Origin: Betaproteobacteria bacterium Ga0077532
Lineage (GTDB): Bacteria; Pseudomonadota; Gammaproteobacteria; Burkholderiales; Ga0077523
Length of the DNA: 64,000 bases
Assembly (NCBI GenBank): GCA_001464895.1
Contig: LNEE01000048.1
Span: forward strand, 1-64,000
Direction: 5' to 3'
The first letter of the stretch is position 1, and each line of letters begins with the position of its first letter. The notes under the pieces are model-generated. The model was not told the origin of the DNA. It did not search any database and worked only from the letters and a program-made list of their open reading frames with translations. Both the position numbers and the translations under genes were made by a program. This document shows, in pieces, positions 51,507 through 61,403 of this stretch.

Positions 51507-52820
51507 ATGATGCGACTTCCTGAATTCCTGCTCCGCGCTCTTCCCTGGCTGCTGGTGGGCTCCATCGGGTTTGCCGCGACCGGCGACCGCCCGCGCGAGC
51601 TAGTGCCACTGGACCGCGTCGTCGCGGTGGTGAACAACGATGCCATCACCCAGCTGGAACTCGATGACCAACTGCGACTCGCCACCCGTGAACTGACGCG
51701 GCAGGGGACGCCGTTGCCCGATCGCGACCTACTCGGCAAGCAGTTGCTCGAACGCCTGATCACGACCCGCGTCCTCGTTCAGTACGGCAAGGAAACCGGC
51801 GTACGTATCGACGAGACCCAGGTGGATCGCGCCGTCGCCCGAGTCGCGGAGGAGAACCGTGTGTCGTTGACCGAGTTCCGCGGCGCGCTCGCGGAGGAGG
51901 GCATCGATTTCAACCGGTTCCGTGAGGATGTCCGCAACGAGATCATCATTGCGCGCGTCCGGGAACGCGAGGTGGAAGGTCGGGCCATCGTCACCGATCC
52001 CGAGATCGAGGCCTACCTGCGCGCGCAGCAGGCATCGGGCCGCAACGACGAGTTCAACCTCCTGCACATCCTCGTGACGGTCCCCGAAGCTGCCGCGCCA
52101 GAGCAGATCCAGTCCCGTCGCGCCCGCGCCGAGGAGGCGCTCGGCAAGCTCTCCCAGGGCGCCGACTTCAATCAGATCTCTGCCACGTATTCCGATGCAC
52201 CCAACGCGCTGCAGGGCGGCGAGCTCGGCTGGCGTCCCGTCGGTCGTCTGCCCACGATCTTTGCGCAGGCCGTGGCCACCATGAAGGTCGGCGATCTGTC
52301 CCCCGTACTGCGCAGCCCCAACGGATTTCACATCGTCAAGTTGGTCCAGAAGCGCAGCAACGCCAAGCAGATCGTGGTCGAGCAGACGCATGCCCGGCAC
52401 ATCCTGGTGCGCATGAACGAGATCGTCTCCGAGGCCGAGGCCCGTCGGCGGTTGGTCGAGATCAAGGAGCAGCTCGACGCCGGCGCGGAGTTCGCAGAGC
52501 TGGCCCGTGCGAACTCCGAGGATGCGAGCTCCGCCAAGGGCGGCGACCTCGGGTGGGTCTCTCCGGGAGATACCGTCCCGGAGTTCGAGAAGGCGATGGA
52601 TGCGCTGAAGCCGGGGCAGGTGAGCGGCCCTGTTCAGTCGCCGTTCGGCTGGCACCTGATCCAGGTGGTGGAACGGCGTACCGAGGATCTCACGAAGGAA
52701 CGGGAGCGTCAGATGGCGCGTCAGGCGCTGCGCGCGCGGAAAGCCGATGAGGTGTTCACCGACTGGGTACGGCAGCAGCGGGATCGCGCGTTCGTCGAGT
52801 TTCGGTCGGACGATCGTTGA
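51507..52820 (+). CDS. surA: Periplasmic chaperone and peptidyl-prolyl isomerase SurA
   Basis: 437 codons, 21 bases after lptD. Signal peptide about 1-27 (ALPWLLVGSIGFAA), SurA N-terminal domain (LDRVVAVVNNDAITQLELDDQL), then two parvulin (PPIC) domains starting about residues 181 (LLHILVTVP) and 290 (ARHILVRMNEIV). Escorts outer-membrane beta-barrel proteins, including LptD, across the periplasm. Confidence 0.96.
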   Translation: MMRLPEFLLRALPWLLVGSIGFAATGDRPRELVPLDRVVAVVNNDAITQLELDDQLRLATRELTRQGTPLPDRDLLGKQLLERLITTRVLVQYGKETGVRIDETQVDRAVARVAEENRVSLTEFRGALAEEGIDFNRFREDVRNEIIIARVREREVEGRAIVTDPEIEAYLRAQQASGRNDEFNLLHILVTVPEAAAPEQIQSRRARAEEALGKLSQGADFNQISATYSDAPNALQGGELGWRPVGRLPTIFAQAVATMKVGDLSPVLRSPNGFHIVKLVQKRSNAKQIVVEQTHARHILVRMNEIVSEAEARRRLVEIKEQLDAGAEFAELARANSEDASSAKGGDLGWVSPGDTVPEFEKAMDALKPGQVSGPVQSPFGWHLIQVVERRTEDLTKERERQMARQALRARKADEVFTDWVRQQRDRAFVEFRSDDR

Positions 52821-53812
52821 GCGCGCCTGCGCCGGTCGTCGTCACGTCGGGGGAGCCGGCGGGCATCGGCCCTGAAATCTGCGCGCGACTCGCAGCGGAC
52901 TTCGCCGACAGCAACCTGGTGATCCTCTGCGATCGGCCCCTCTTCGAGGCCCGCGCCCGGGCTGCAGGACTGGACATCGAATTGCGCGAGTACCGCCACG
53001 GAATCGCTGGCGTCTCCCTCCTGCACTTTCCGACGCCGCGGCTACCCGTGGCCGGCACGGTCGATGTGGGCAACGCGTCGTATGTGATCGAGATGCTCGA
53101 TCGCGCCTGCGACGGTTGTGCCCGCGGCGAGTTCTCGGCCATGGTCACGGCGCCGGTGCACAAGGCGGTGATCATGGCGGCGGGTATCACGTTCAGCGGC
53201 CACACCGAATACCTCGCCGACAGACTCGGCGTCGCCCAGGTGGTGATGATGCTGGTGGGCGGCGGCATGCGCGTGGCGCTCGCCACCACCCATCTGCCGC
53301 TCGCGGATGTCCCCCGCGCGATCACCCGTGATGGCATCGATCGGACCCTTCGCATCCTTCACGCCGATCTCCGTGAACGTTTCGCCATCGCGTCGCCGCG
53401 CATCGTGGTCGCGGGCCTGAATCCCCACGCGGGTGAATCCGGCCGTATGGGTCGGGAGGAGATCGAAGTGATCGAGCCTGTGCTGGAGGCATTGCGGGGC
53501 GAGGGCATGACGCTCGTCGGGCCGCTGCCGGCGGACACGTTGTTCCAGCCGAAGGTACTCGATGGGGCGGACGCGGTGCTCGCGATGTACCACGACCAGG
53601 GTCTGCCGGTGCTGAAGTACGCCAGCTTCGGCGGCGGCGTGAACATCACGCTCGGCCTGCCCATCCTGCGTACTTCCGTCGATCACGGCACCGCGCTGGA
53701 TATCGCCGGCACCGGCTGCGCCGACGCGGGCAGCCTGAAGGCGGCGGTGGATCTCGCGATGACCCTGGCGGGTCGTCGAGCGAAGGCTGTGCCCCTGGAG
53801 CACGCGCGATGA
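52817..53812 (+). CDS. pdxA: 4-Hydroxythreonine-4-phosphate dehydrogenase PdxA
   Basis: 331 codons from TTG 52817, overlapping the surA stop (TTGA). Motifs VTSGEPAGIGPEIC, SGHTEYLADRLG (metal-binding His), LNPHAGESGRMGREE and MYHDQGLPVLKYASFG identify PdxA. Pyridoxal 5'-phosphate synthesis by the DXP-dependent route. Part of the lptD-surA-pdxA-rsmA operon. Confidence 0.96.
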   Translation: MSAPAPVVVTSGEPAGIGPEICARLAADFADSNLVILCDRPLFEARARAAGLDIELREYRHGIAGVSLLHFPTPRLPVAGTVDVGNASYVIEMLDRACDGCARGEFSAMVTAPVHKAVIMAAGITFSGHTEYLADRLGVAQVVMMLVGGGMRVALATTHLPLADVPRAITRDGIDRTLRILHADLRERFAIASPRIVVAGLNPHAGESGRMGREEIEVIEPVLEALRGEGMTLVGPLPADTLFQPKVLDGADAVLAMYHDQGLPVLKYASFGGGVNITLGLPILRTSVDHGTALDIAGTGCADAGSLKAAVDLAMTLAGRRAKAVPLEHAR

Positions 53813-54609
53813 CGGCGCTTCCGGAGGGTCGGCATCTCGCGCGGAAGCGGTTCGGCCAGCACTTCCTGGTGGACGCGGGCGTGATCCGCAGGATCGTCGA
53901 TGCCGTCGCACCGCGCGAGGATGATCTGATGGCCGAGATCGGTCCGGGGCTCGGCGCCATCACCCGGCCGCTGCTGGAACGCGTCAGACATCTCCACGTG
54001 ATCGAGATCGATCGAGATATCGCGGCCCGCCTGCGGGCTGAGCATGATCCCGCGAAGGTGACCATTCACGAGGGCGATGCGCTGCGGTTCGACTTCAGCA
54101 CGCTCGGGGACCGGCTGCGTCTCGTGGGAAATCTGCCCTACAACATATCAACGCCGCTGCTGTTTCACGTGGGCGCCGACACCACGCGGCTTCGCGATTG
54201 TCACTTCATGCTGCAGAGGGAGGTCGTCGAACGGATGGTTGCGGAACCGGGCGGCGGCGAGTACGGCCGACTCTCAGTGATGCTGCAATACCGGTTTTCG
54301 ATGGACCGCATCATCGATGTGCCGCCGGATGCCTTCCGGCCGCCACCGAAGGTGCAATCCGCTGTGGTGAGGATGATTCCCGTGACGCCCGAAGTGGTCG
54401 CAGACGACCACGCAATGTTTTCGGAACTCGTGCGTCGGGCCTTCACACAGCGCCGCAAGACCCTGCGCAACGCGGTGTCCGGTCTGATCGATGAAGCTGG
54501 CATCGAGGAGGCCGGGCTGGACCCGGGCGATCGTCCGGAAACCATCGGCGTGGCGGGTTTCGTTCGGGCGGCGAACGTCATCGTTCGGCGTGCCCAGCTC
54601 GCAGGTTGA
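53809..54609 (+). CDS. rsmA: 16S rRNA dimethyladenosine transferase RsmA (KsgA)
   Basis: 266 codons from ATG 53809, sharing ATGA with pdxA. Features: KRFGQHFLVD, SAM-binding GPGLGAIT (about residue 45), NLPYNIST catalytic loop (about 108), and RRAFTQRRKTLRNAVSG. Dimethylates two adjacent adenosines in helix 45 of 16S rRNA. Last gene of the operon; apaG, often next, is absent. Confidence 0.96.
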   Translation: MTALPEGRHLARKRFGQHFLVDAGVIRRIVDAVAPREDDLMAEIGPGLGAITRPLLERVRHLHVIEIDRDIAARLRAEHDPAKVTIHEGDALRFDFSTLGDRLRLVGNLPYNISTPLLFHVGADTTRLRDCHFMLQREVVERMVAEPGGGEYGRLSVMLQYRFSMDRIIDVPPDAFRPPPKVQSAVVRMIPVTPEVVADDHAMFSELVRRAFTQRRKTLRNAVSGLIDEAGIEEAGLDPGDRPETIGVAGFVRAANVIVRRAQLAG

Positions 54610-54673
54610 ACCCCCCGCGGGGGGGTGATCCGATGTGCAGCGGGGCGCGTTGCTGCGCCACCGCGGGTCTTCG
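54610..54673. other. GC hairpin between convergent rsmA and gloA
   Basis: CCCCCCGCGGGGGGG immediately after rsmA can form a perfect GC stem but has no T-tract on either side. It may slow or terminate transcription from both directions, or be incidental. Confidence 0.4.
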
Positions 54674-55066
54674 TCAGGCGGCGCGCTTGCGCTGGATGAA
54701 CTCGATCTTGTAGCCGTCCGGGTCTTCCACGAATGCGATGACCGTCGTGCCGTGCTTCATCGGGCCTGCGTCACGGGTCACCTTGCCGCCGCGCTTGCGC
54801 ACCTCGTCGCACGTTGCATAGGCATCCTCGACTTCAAGGGCGATGTGTCCGTAGCCGGTGCCCAGTTCGTAAGCGGGGGTGTCCCAGTTGTGCGTGAGTT
54901 CGAGGACGGATTCCTTGTCCTCGTCACCATAGCCCACGAAGCACAGGGTGAAGCGTCCTTCGGGGTAGTCGCTCTTGCGAAGCACCTTCATGCCGAGCAC
55001 GTTCGTGTAGAAGTCGATGGACCGCTGCAGGTCGCCGACGCGAAGCATGGTGTGGAGGATGCGCAT
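54674..55066 (-). CDS. gloA: Lactoylglutathione lyase (glyoxalase I)
   Basis: 130 codons. [66 protein letters not shown] and a C-terminal [11 protein letters not shown] are classic GloA blocks, with metal-binding His and Glu. Detoxifies methylglyoxal with glutathione. 19 bases downstream of rubredoxin. Confidence 0.96.
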   Translation of the reverse strand: MRILHTMLRVGDLQRSIDFYTNVLGMKVLRKSDYPEGRFTLCFVGYGDEDKESVLELTHNWDTPAYELGTGYGHIALEVEDAYATCDEVRKRGGKVTRDAGPMKHGTTVIAFVEDPDGYKIEFIQRKRAA

Positions 55067-55085
55067 GACTATGATTCTCCGCGGG

Positions 55086-55268
55086 TCAGATCTGAACCAT
55101 TTCGAAATCTTCCTTCCGTGCCCCGCATTCCGGACAGACCCAGTTCATAGGGACATCCTCCCACCGCGTGCCGGCAGGGATACCTTCCTCCGGCACGCCG
55201 GTCGCCTCGTCGTAAATGAAGCCGCAGATGAGGCACATGAAGGTCTGAAATTCGGGGCTCTCGGGCAT
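55086..55268 (-). CDS. Rubredoxin
   Basis: 60 codons. Two Cys pairs that bind a single iron: [13 protein letters not shown] (Cys12, Cys15) and [13 protein letters not shown] (Cys45, Cys48), plus the conserved [18 protein letters not shown] spacing. Small soluble redox protein; partner unknown. It is co-oriented with gloA and divergent from thiE. Confidence 0.95.
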   Translation of the reverse strand: MPESPEFQTFMCLICGFIYDEATGVPEEGIPAGTRWEDVPMNWVCPECGARKEDFEMVQI

Positions 55269-55418
55269 GATGCGAAGCTGTTCGGATAAAATTCGATTGT
55301 AAGGTCAAACCGCTGCGGCGCCACCTCCGCGGTGATGTCCGCGTTACTCTTTCGTTCGATCACTTCGTCTCTCGGTCATCTCGATGCATGCGTTCCGCCA
55401 TCTCGCGACAGGTTCCCC

Positions 55419-56099
55419 ATGAACAGATGGAAGGACGTTCGCGGCCTCTACGCGATCACCCCGGACGAGTTGTCGTCCCACATCCTGATCGCCCGGATCG
55501 CGGAAGCCATCCAGGGCGGCGCACGATTGATCCAGTATCGCCGGAAGAGCGTCGATGCCTCCGCGAAGATGGCCGAGGCGAAGGCGATCGCGGCGATCTG
55601 TCGCGACCGACGCGCCCTCTTCATCGTGAACGATGATCCACGCTTGGCTGCCGAGGCCGGTGCCGACGGCGTGCATCTCGGGCGGGACGACGGCACCGTG
55701 GCGGCGGCCAGAGCCATTCTCGGTGACCGGTCGGTGATTGGGGTTTCCTGCTACGACAGGTTGGACCTTGCTGTCGCGGCGGAGCGTTGCGGCGCAGACT
55801 ACGTGGCCTTCGGCAGCTTCTTTCCATCGTCGGTGAAGCCGGGTGCGGTGCGGCCGCCAATGCAACTGCTCACCGATGCACGCGCCGTGTTGTCGTGTCC
55901 CATCGTCGCGATTGGTGGCATCACTCTCGACAGCGCAGCCGAACTTGTGGCTGCAGGTGCCGACGCACTCGCGGTGATCTCGGATGTTTTCCAGGCCATT
56001 GATGTCGTTGCTCGAGCGAGTGCCTATGCTCGCGTGTTCGAATCGGCAGACGGCCAGAACCGCAGGACCCAGACAGGTGACCATGAACTCACGCAATGA
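55419..56099 (+). CDS. thiE: Thiamine-phosphate synthase ThiE
   Basis: 226 codons from ATG 55419 ([16 protein letters not shown]). TIM-barrel enzyme with [32 protein letters not shown] and [13 protein letters not shown]. Couples HMP-PP and the thiazole phosphate to form thiamine phosphate. No TPP riboswitch motif is visible in the 150-base upstream region. Overlaps hemL by 17 bases. Confidence 0.93.
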   Translation: MNRWKDVRGLYAITPDELSSHILIARIAEAIQGGARLIQYRRKSVDASAKMAEAKAIAAICRDRRALFIVNDDPRLAAEAGADGVHLGRDDGTVAAARAILGDRSVIGVSCYDRLDLAVAAERCGADYVAFGSFFPSSVKPGAVRPPMQLLTDARAVLSCPIVAIGGITLDSAAELVAAGADALAVISDVFQAIDVVARASAYARVFESADGQNRRTQTGDHELTQ

Positions 56100-57369
56100 A
56101 GAACTGTTCGCGCGCTCCCAGAAGGTGATTCCCGGGGGCGTGAATTCGCCTGTGCGCGCCTTTCGCTCGGTGGGGGGCACCCCGCGTTTCTTCACCAGGG
56201 GGCAGGGCGCCTGGCTCTGGGACGCCGATGGGAAGGCCTACGTGGATTATGTCGGTTCCTGGGGGCCGATGATCCTGGGGCATGCCCACCCCGAGGTGAT
56301 CCGCGCGGTTCAGGAGACGGCCGCGCATGGTCTTTCGTTCGGTGCTCCGACAGAGCGCGAGCTCGAGATGGCGGAGTTGCTGACGCGCATGCTGCCCTCG
56401 CTCGAGATGGTCCGTCTCGTGAGTTCCGGAACAGAAGCAACCATGAGTGCGATCAGGCTGGCGCGCGGATTCACGGGCCGCAACGTGATCGTCAAGTTCG
56501 AGGGCTGCTACCACGGTCACGCAGACGCCCTTCTGGTGAAGGCGGGCTCAGGCGCGCTGACCTTCGGGCAACCGAGTTCGTCGGGTGTGCCGGCGGACAC
56601 CACGCGGCATACCCTGGTCCTGAATTACAACGACACCGCCGGACTCGAGCAGGCCTTTGCCGGGCAGGGTGACGACATTGCCGCCGTGATTCTGGAGCCG
56701 GTTGTCGGCAACATGAATCTTGTGCGACCGACACCCGAGTTCATCCGCGCCCTTCGAGACCTCACTTCACGGCACGGCGCCGTGCTGATCTTCGATGAGG
56801 TCATGACCGGCTTCCGTGTGGGGCCCGCCTGCGCGCAAGGATTGTTCGGTGTGAAGCCCGACCTGACGACGCTGGGGAAAGTGGTTGGCGGCGGCATGCC
56901 GCTGGGCGTATTCGGTGGTCGGCGGGACATCATGGAGAAGCTAGCGCCGCTTGGTGGCGTGTATCAGGCGGGGACGCTCTCGGGCAACCCTGTGGCGGTA
57001 GCGGCTGGACTGGCTACTTTGCGTCTCATCCAGGCGCCAGGGTTCTTCGACCGTCTCTCGGCGACGACGCAGCGGCTGGTGTCCGGCCTCGAAGCCTCCG
57101 CAAAGGCCCGGGGCATCGAACTCTGCGGGGAGTCCGTGGGCGGAATGTTCGGACTCTTCTTCCGTTCCGCCCCGCCGACCTCATTCGCGGAAGTGATGAC
57201 TTCCGACAAGGAGCGGTTCAACCGGTTCTTTCACGCAATGCTGGACCGAGGCGTGTACCTCGCGCCATCGGCGTTCGAGGCGGGATTCGTCTCGGCCGCC
57301 CATGGCGATAATGAACTCCGGCTAACGTTCGAGGCGGCTGATGCTGCCTTTGACGCGCTCGCCGGTTGA
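56083..57369 (+). CDS. hemL: Glutamate-1-semialdehyde 2,1-aminomutase
   Basis: 428 codons from ATG 56083. Class III PLP aminotransferase: [41 protein letters not shown], and [16 protein letters not shown] with PLP-binding Lys266. Makes 5-aminolevulinate in the C5 haem route, the substrate of HemB encoded downstream. Its 17-base overlap with thiE implies coupling. Confidence 0.97.
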   Translation: MNSRNEELFARSQKVIPGGVNSPVRAFRSVGGTPRFFTRGQGAWLWDADGKAYVDYVGSWGPMILGHAHPEVIRAVQETAAHGLSFGAPTERELEMAELLTRMLPSLEMVRLVSSGTEATMSAIRLARGFTGRNVIVKFEGCYHGHADALLVKAGSGALTFGQPSSSGVPADTTRHTLVLNYNDTAGLEQAFAGQGDDIAAVILEPVVGNMNLVRPTPEFIRALRDLTSRHGAVLIFDEVMTGFRVGPACAQGLFGVKPDLTTLGKVVGGGMPLGVFGGRRDIMEKLAPLGGVYQAGTLSGNPVAVAAGLATLRLIQAPGFFDRLSATTQRLVSGLEASAKARGIELCGESVGGMFGLFFRSAPPTSFAEVMTSDKERFNRFFHAMLDRGVYLAPSAFEAGFVSAAHGDNELRLTFEAADAAFDALAG

Positions 57370-57387
57370 CCCGAGCCTCCGAGGTGA

Positions 57388-58002
57388 TCAGCGAAGGCCG
57401 GAGAGGTACTCGGCCAGAGCGCTCATCTCGGTGTCGGTCAGCTTCGCGGCAACAGTGCGCATCATCGCAGCGCTGTCATTGGCGCGCTCGCCGGCACGGA
57501 AGGCCTTGAGTTGGGCGACGGTGTAGTCGGCGTGCTGGCCGCCGATGCGCGGGTACTGGGAGGCCATGCCGGCGCCTGAAGGGGAGTGACAAGCAGAGCA
57601 GGCGGGAAGACCTCGGGCGGTGTCGCCACCGCGGTACAGCTTGCGGCCTTGCTCCACGAGATCTCGGTTCTTGGCGCCTGGGGCGCGAACCTTCTGGGTT
57701 CTGTAGTAGGCGCCGAGATCGGCCATGCTCTCGGGCGTCAGGCCCGCAGCCATTCCGGCCATGATGGCGTTGGCGCGGGTGCCTGCCTTGAATTCGGCGA
57801 GCTGTTTGGCGATGTAATCGGCGTGCTGGCCCGCGAGACTCGGATTGACGGAAACGACGCTGTTGCCGTCAACGCCGTGGCACGCCGCACAGGCCCCGGC
57901 GAGTGCTTGTCCTTTCGCGGGATCGCCCTTGGCGGCTGCAGTGACGGGCAAACTTAGGGCGGCAGCGGCAATCAGGCTGAGTGCCGACGTGATGCGAATC
58001 AT
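57388..58002 (-). CDS. Dihaem cytochrome c4
   Basis: 204 codons from ATG 58002, with GAGGA 6 bases upstream; ATG 58020 is less likely. Signal peptide (ALSLIAAAALSLPVTAAA). Two homologous domains each with one haem: CAACHG (first) and CSACHS (second), and Met ligands in the NAIMAGMAAGLT and DSAAMMRTVA regions. Periplasmic electron carrier to terminal oxidases. Convergent with hemL (18 bases apart), divergent from engB. Confidence 0.93.
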   Translation of the reverse strand: MIRITSALSLIAAAALSLPVTAAAKGDPAKGQALAGACAACHGVDGNSVVSVNPSLAGQHADYIAKQLAEFKAGTRANAIMAGMAAGLTPESMADLGAYYRTQKVRAPGAKNRDLVEQGRKLYRGGDTARGLPACSACHSPSGAGMASQYPRIGGQHADYTVAQLKAFRAGERANDSAAMMRTVAAKLTDTEMSALAEYLSGLR

Positions 58003-58122
58003 GGAGTGTCCTCGACTCATCCGTGCGTCCACAGTGCGGGCATTCGATGCAAATCCGCAGCGATGTGAGGCACAAAGTGGTTGATAATCAGTGATAATTC
58101 TTGATTCTAACGGATTTGTCCC

Positions 58123-58761
58123 ATGGTCGGCTTGCAAAGTTCAGTGGTGAATCCGTTCGAGCGCGCTACATACGTAGCCAGCGCTCATGACCTCGGTCAG
58201 ATGCCTCCCGAGGCAGGGTTGGAAGTGGCATTTGCGGGGCGGTCGAACGCGGGGAAGTCGAGCGCGCTCAATACGCTCGCAGGGCGAAACCGGCTCGCGT
58301 TCGTCAGCAAGACTCCGGGCCGCACGCAACTCGTCAATTTCTTCGCTGTGGCGCCGGAGCGTTTCCTCGTCGATCTTCCCGGGTACGGTTATGCGAAGGT
58401 TCCGGAGAAGGAGAGGCTGCACTGGCGCTACCTCGTCGGCGGCTACCTACAGAATCGCGCGTCCCTGTGCGGGCTGGTTTCGATCATGGACATCCGCCAT
58501 CCGCTCACCCCTCTCGACGAGAATCTTCTCGCTTATTTCCTGCCGACCGGGCGCCCCATCCATGTGCTCCTGACCAAGGCAGACAAGCTCGGACGTCAAC
58601 AAGCCCTCGCGCAACTGGCGAGCGTGCGCAAAGCCTTGTCGGGGGACGGCAAGGTCACGGTTCAGTTGTTCTCGAGTCTCAAACGCACCGGTGTGGATGA
58701 AGCGCGCGAGGTACTGGGCGGGTGGCTTGGGCTTGCCACGACAAAGGAACCCGCTCTGTAG
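58123..58761 (+). CDS. engB: Ribosome biogenesis GTPase EngB (YihA/YsxC)
   Basis: 212 codons from ATG 58123. GTPase motifs: G1 [10 protein letters not shown]2 region KTPGRTQ, G3 [12 protein letters not shown]4 LLTKADKL. Needed for 50S assembly. Divergent from cytochrome c4 across 120 AT-richer bases; TTGATA and GATAAT elements near 58081-58098 may be promoter parts but their spacing is not ideal. Followed by a strong hairpin. Confidence 0.95.
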   Translation: MVGLQSSVVNPFERATYVASAHDLGQMPPEAGLEVAFAGRSNAGKSSALNTLAGRNRLAFVSKTPGRTQLVNFFAVAPERFLVDLPGYGYAKVPEKERLHWRYLVGGYLQNRASLCGLVSIMDIRHPLTPLDENLLAYFLPTGRPIHVLLTKADKLGRQQALAQLASVRKALSGDGKVTVQLFSSLKRTGVDEAREVLGGWLGLATTKEPAL

Positions 58762-58768
58762 AAAAGAA

Positions 58769-58801
58769 GGCCCCCGGCAAAGGGGAGGGACACCGGGGGC
58801 C
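58769..58801. terminator. Strong hairpin between engB and hemB
   Basis: Nine-base-pair stem GGCCCCCGG/CCGGGGGCC with a 15-base loop (CAAAGGGGAGGGACA), 8 bases after the engB stop. No T-tract on the plus strand; the minus-strand side has TTCTTTTC, so it would terminate leftward transcription better. It could also attenuate hemB or stabilise engB mRNA. Confidence 0.6.
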
Positions 58802-58866
58802 AAGCCTTGATTGAAGGCGCCCGCTCAGGGAGGTGAAGCGGGGGATGTCACCATCCGACGGCATAG

Positions 58867-59949
<1,083 letters not shown>

Positions 59950-59955
59950 GACGCG

Positions 59956-60705
59956 TCAGACGGTGCGGGCGCGCCGTTCGCGTTCGAGCCGGATGATGTA
60001 GCGCTGGATCATGTTGTCCGTGCCGGAAGGCAGGTTGCGGAACATGCATCCAGCGCGGCGATTCAGCTTGCCATCGCGCAGGGGGACATCGAGCGTGTTC
60101 CGGATCTGCAGCGTGACTGCCAGTACGCCAACATCGGGAAGTGTGATCGTGCAACCCGGAAGCTCGCGCCCGATCTCCCGGGGGAAGTCTTCTGGAAAGC
60201 CGGTCAGGCCCACACCCCCCAGGCTGATGTCGAAGAGGTTCACGTTGACCATGCCGCCCTCGGGCAGTGGGATGGTGCAGCGGACCGGGCGGGTGATCGG
60301 GGTTTCGGCGCGGTAGAACTCGCGTCGCTGGAACTTGAGCAGGCTGTCCGGGATCGCGGCGCGCAAGGCCTGCTTGTCCTCGAACATCGCGGATTGCACC
60401 CCCGCAGCTTCCCAGCGGATCTTGATCTTGTCCTGTCGACTGACGAAGGCAATCCGGTTCGAAGCCAGCAGGCTCTTCACTAGCGCCGGATCAGATGGGG
60501 CGTCGAATACGAAGAACCCTTTCTGTGCATCCACGAAGAGCATGGCCGTCAGGGCCGAATCGCGCCCCTGATTGAAGTGCGTGGATACCATCTCACCCGC
60601 CTGCAGTACGGCGCGGAGGATGAAGGTGATCTCCACGCGCGAATGGATCTGGAAGCGGGATTCGTCTTCGGCGGGTTCGTGGTTCGGGCGGGCTTGCAGT
60701 TCCAT
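59956..60705 (-). CDS. ycgR: YcgR-like flagellar brake protein (PilZ domain)
   Basis: 249 codons. YcgR N-terminal domain (1-110) then PilZ domain with c-di-GMP-binding RREFYRAETP (about 127; RxxxR) and VNLFDISLGGVGL (about 155; D/NxSxxG). Slows motility when c-di-GMP is high by acting on the flagellar motor. No flagellar gene is in the window, so its role could be broader. Convergent with hemB. Confidence 0.88.
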   Translation of the reverse strand: MELQARPNHEPAEDESRFQIHSRVEITFILRAVLQAGEMVSTHFNQGRDSALTAMLFVDAQKGFFVFDAPSDPALVKSLLASNRIAFVSRQDKIKIRWEAAGVQSAMFEDKQALRAAIPDSLLKFQRREFYRAETPITRPVRCTIPLPEGGMVNVNLFDISLGGVGLTGFPEDFPREIGRELPGCTITLPDVGVLAVTLQIRNTLDVPLRDGKLNRRAGCMFRNLPSGTDNMIQRYIIRLERERRARTV

Positions 60706-60766
60706 GTTCAGCGGGTTCTGCCGTCGTACTCCGGCAGCGTAGGTTTCGGTGAAAGCGCGGGAAAGT

Positions 60767-61390
60767 TTAGGGGTTGCTGGTCGAATCGGAGGACCTGATG
60801 CTTTCCCTCACGCGATCCGGGCCGGCCCGATCGATCGGACGTCCGTCCTGGCTGCTGCGGATGGGGTGTCTGAGATCGCCTGGCTCGAAAACCGCGATGC
60901 GCGCGCCGGACCGCGGCCCATCGATTTCGTAGACGGGTATCGCCCGCACCTCGCCCGCCACCCAGAAACGCGTCTCGCGAAATGCGAATTCGATGCCGCT
61001 GTTGATGAGGAACAGCTCGAGGTCCTTCGGGCTGTCTGCGAAGGCGTGCAGATCGACCTCTGCGTAACGTCCCGCCTGACCGGACAACGCTGCCCCGACG
61101 AGATGCGGTTGAAATCGAGCAAGCCATTCCATCAGCTCGAGGGCATCCCGACGGAGATCGTCGACGCGTTCGCCTTGCTCGGCAGTCTGGTAGATCTGAA
61201 GGTACTCGCTCAGCGCTGCCTCGACTTCGCTGTTGTCGGGCAGGTTGCGCGTTTCCGGGGCCCCGGCCTGGCGGGCCGCCTTCCGCTTGGCCATCCCGAA
61301 GTCCTCGATGCCGTCCTCGGCCATCATGCGGGCCGCCAGCTGAGCGATGCGTTGACGCATCTGACGACTGCTCGATCCTTCGCGCGTCAC
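60767..61390 (-). CDS. Conserved hypothetical protein coupled to mrcA
   Basis: 207 codons from GTG 61390, with GAGG 8 bases upstream (just after the mrcA stop); ATG 61360 is an alternative. Rich in Arg/Ala/Glu, with MAEDGIEDFGMAKRKAARQAG and LLELMEWLARFQPHLVGAALSG-type blocks that I recall being conserved in betaproteobacteria, but with no named domain. Begins 13 bases after the mrcA stop, so translation is coupled to PBP1A. Function unknown. Confidence 0.8.
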   Translation of the reverse strand: MTREGSSSRQMRQRIAQLAARMMAEDGIEDFGMAKRKAARQAGAPETRNLPDNSEVEAALSEYLQIYQTAEQGERVDDLRRDALELMEWLARFQPHLVGAALSGQAGRYAEVDLHAFADSPKDLELFLINSGIEFAFRETRFWVAGEVRAIPVYEIDGPRSGARIAVFEPGDLRHPIRSSQDGRPIDRAGPDRVRESIRSSDSTSNP

Positions 61391-61403
61391 GATGGTTGCC
61401 TCG

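Noticed and set aside
55269-55418. Possible TPP riboswitch upstream of thiE
   Set aside because: The conserved CUGAGA and ACCUGA-type core motifs of THI elements are not present in the 150 bases before thiE.
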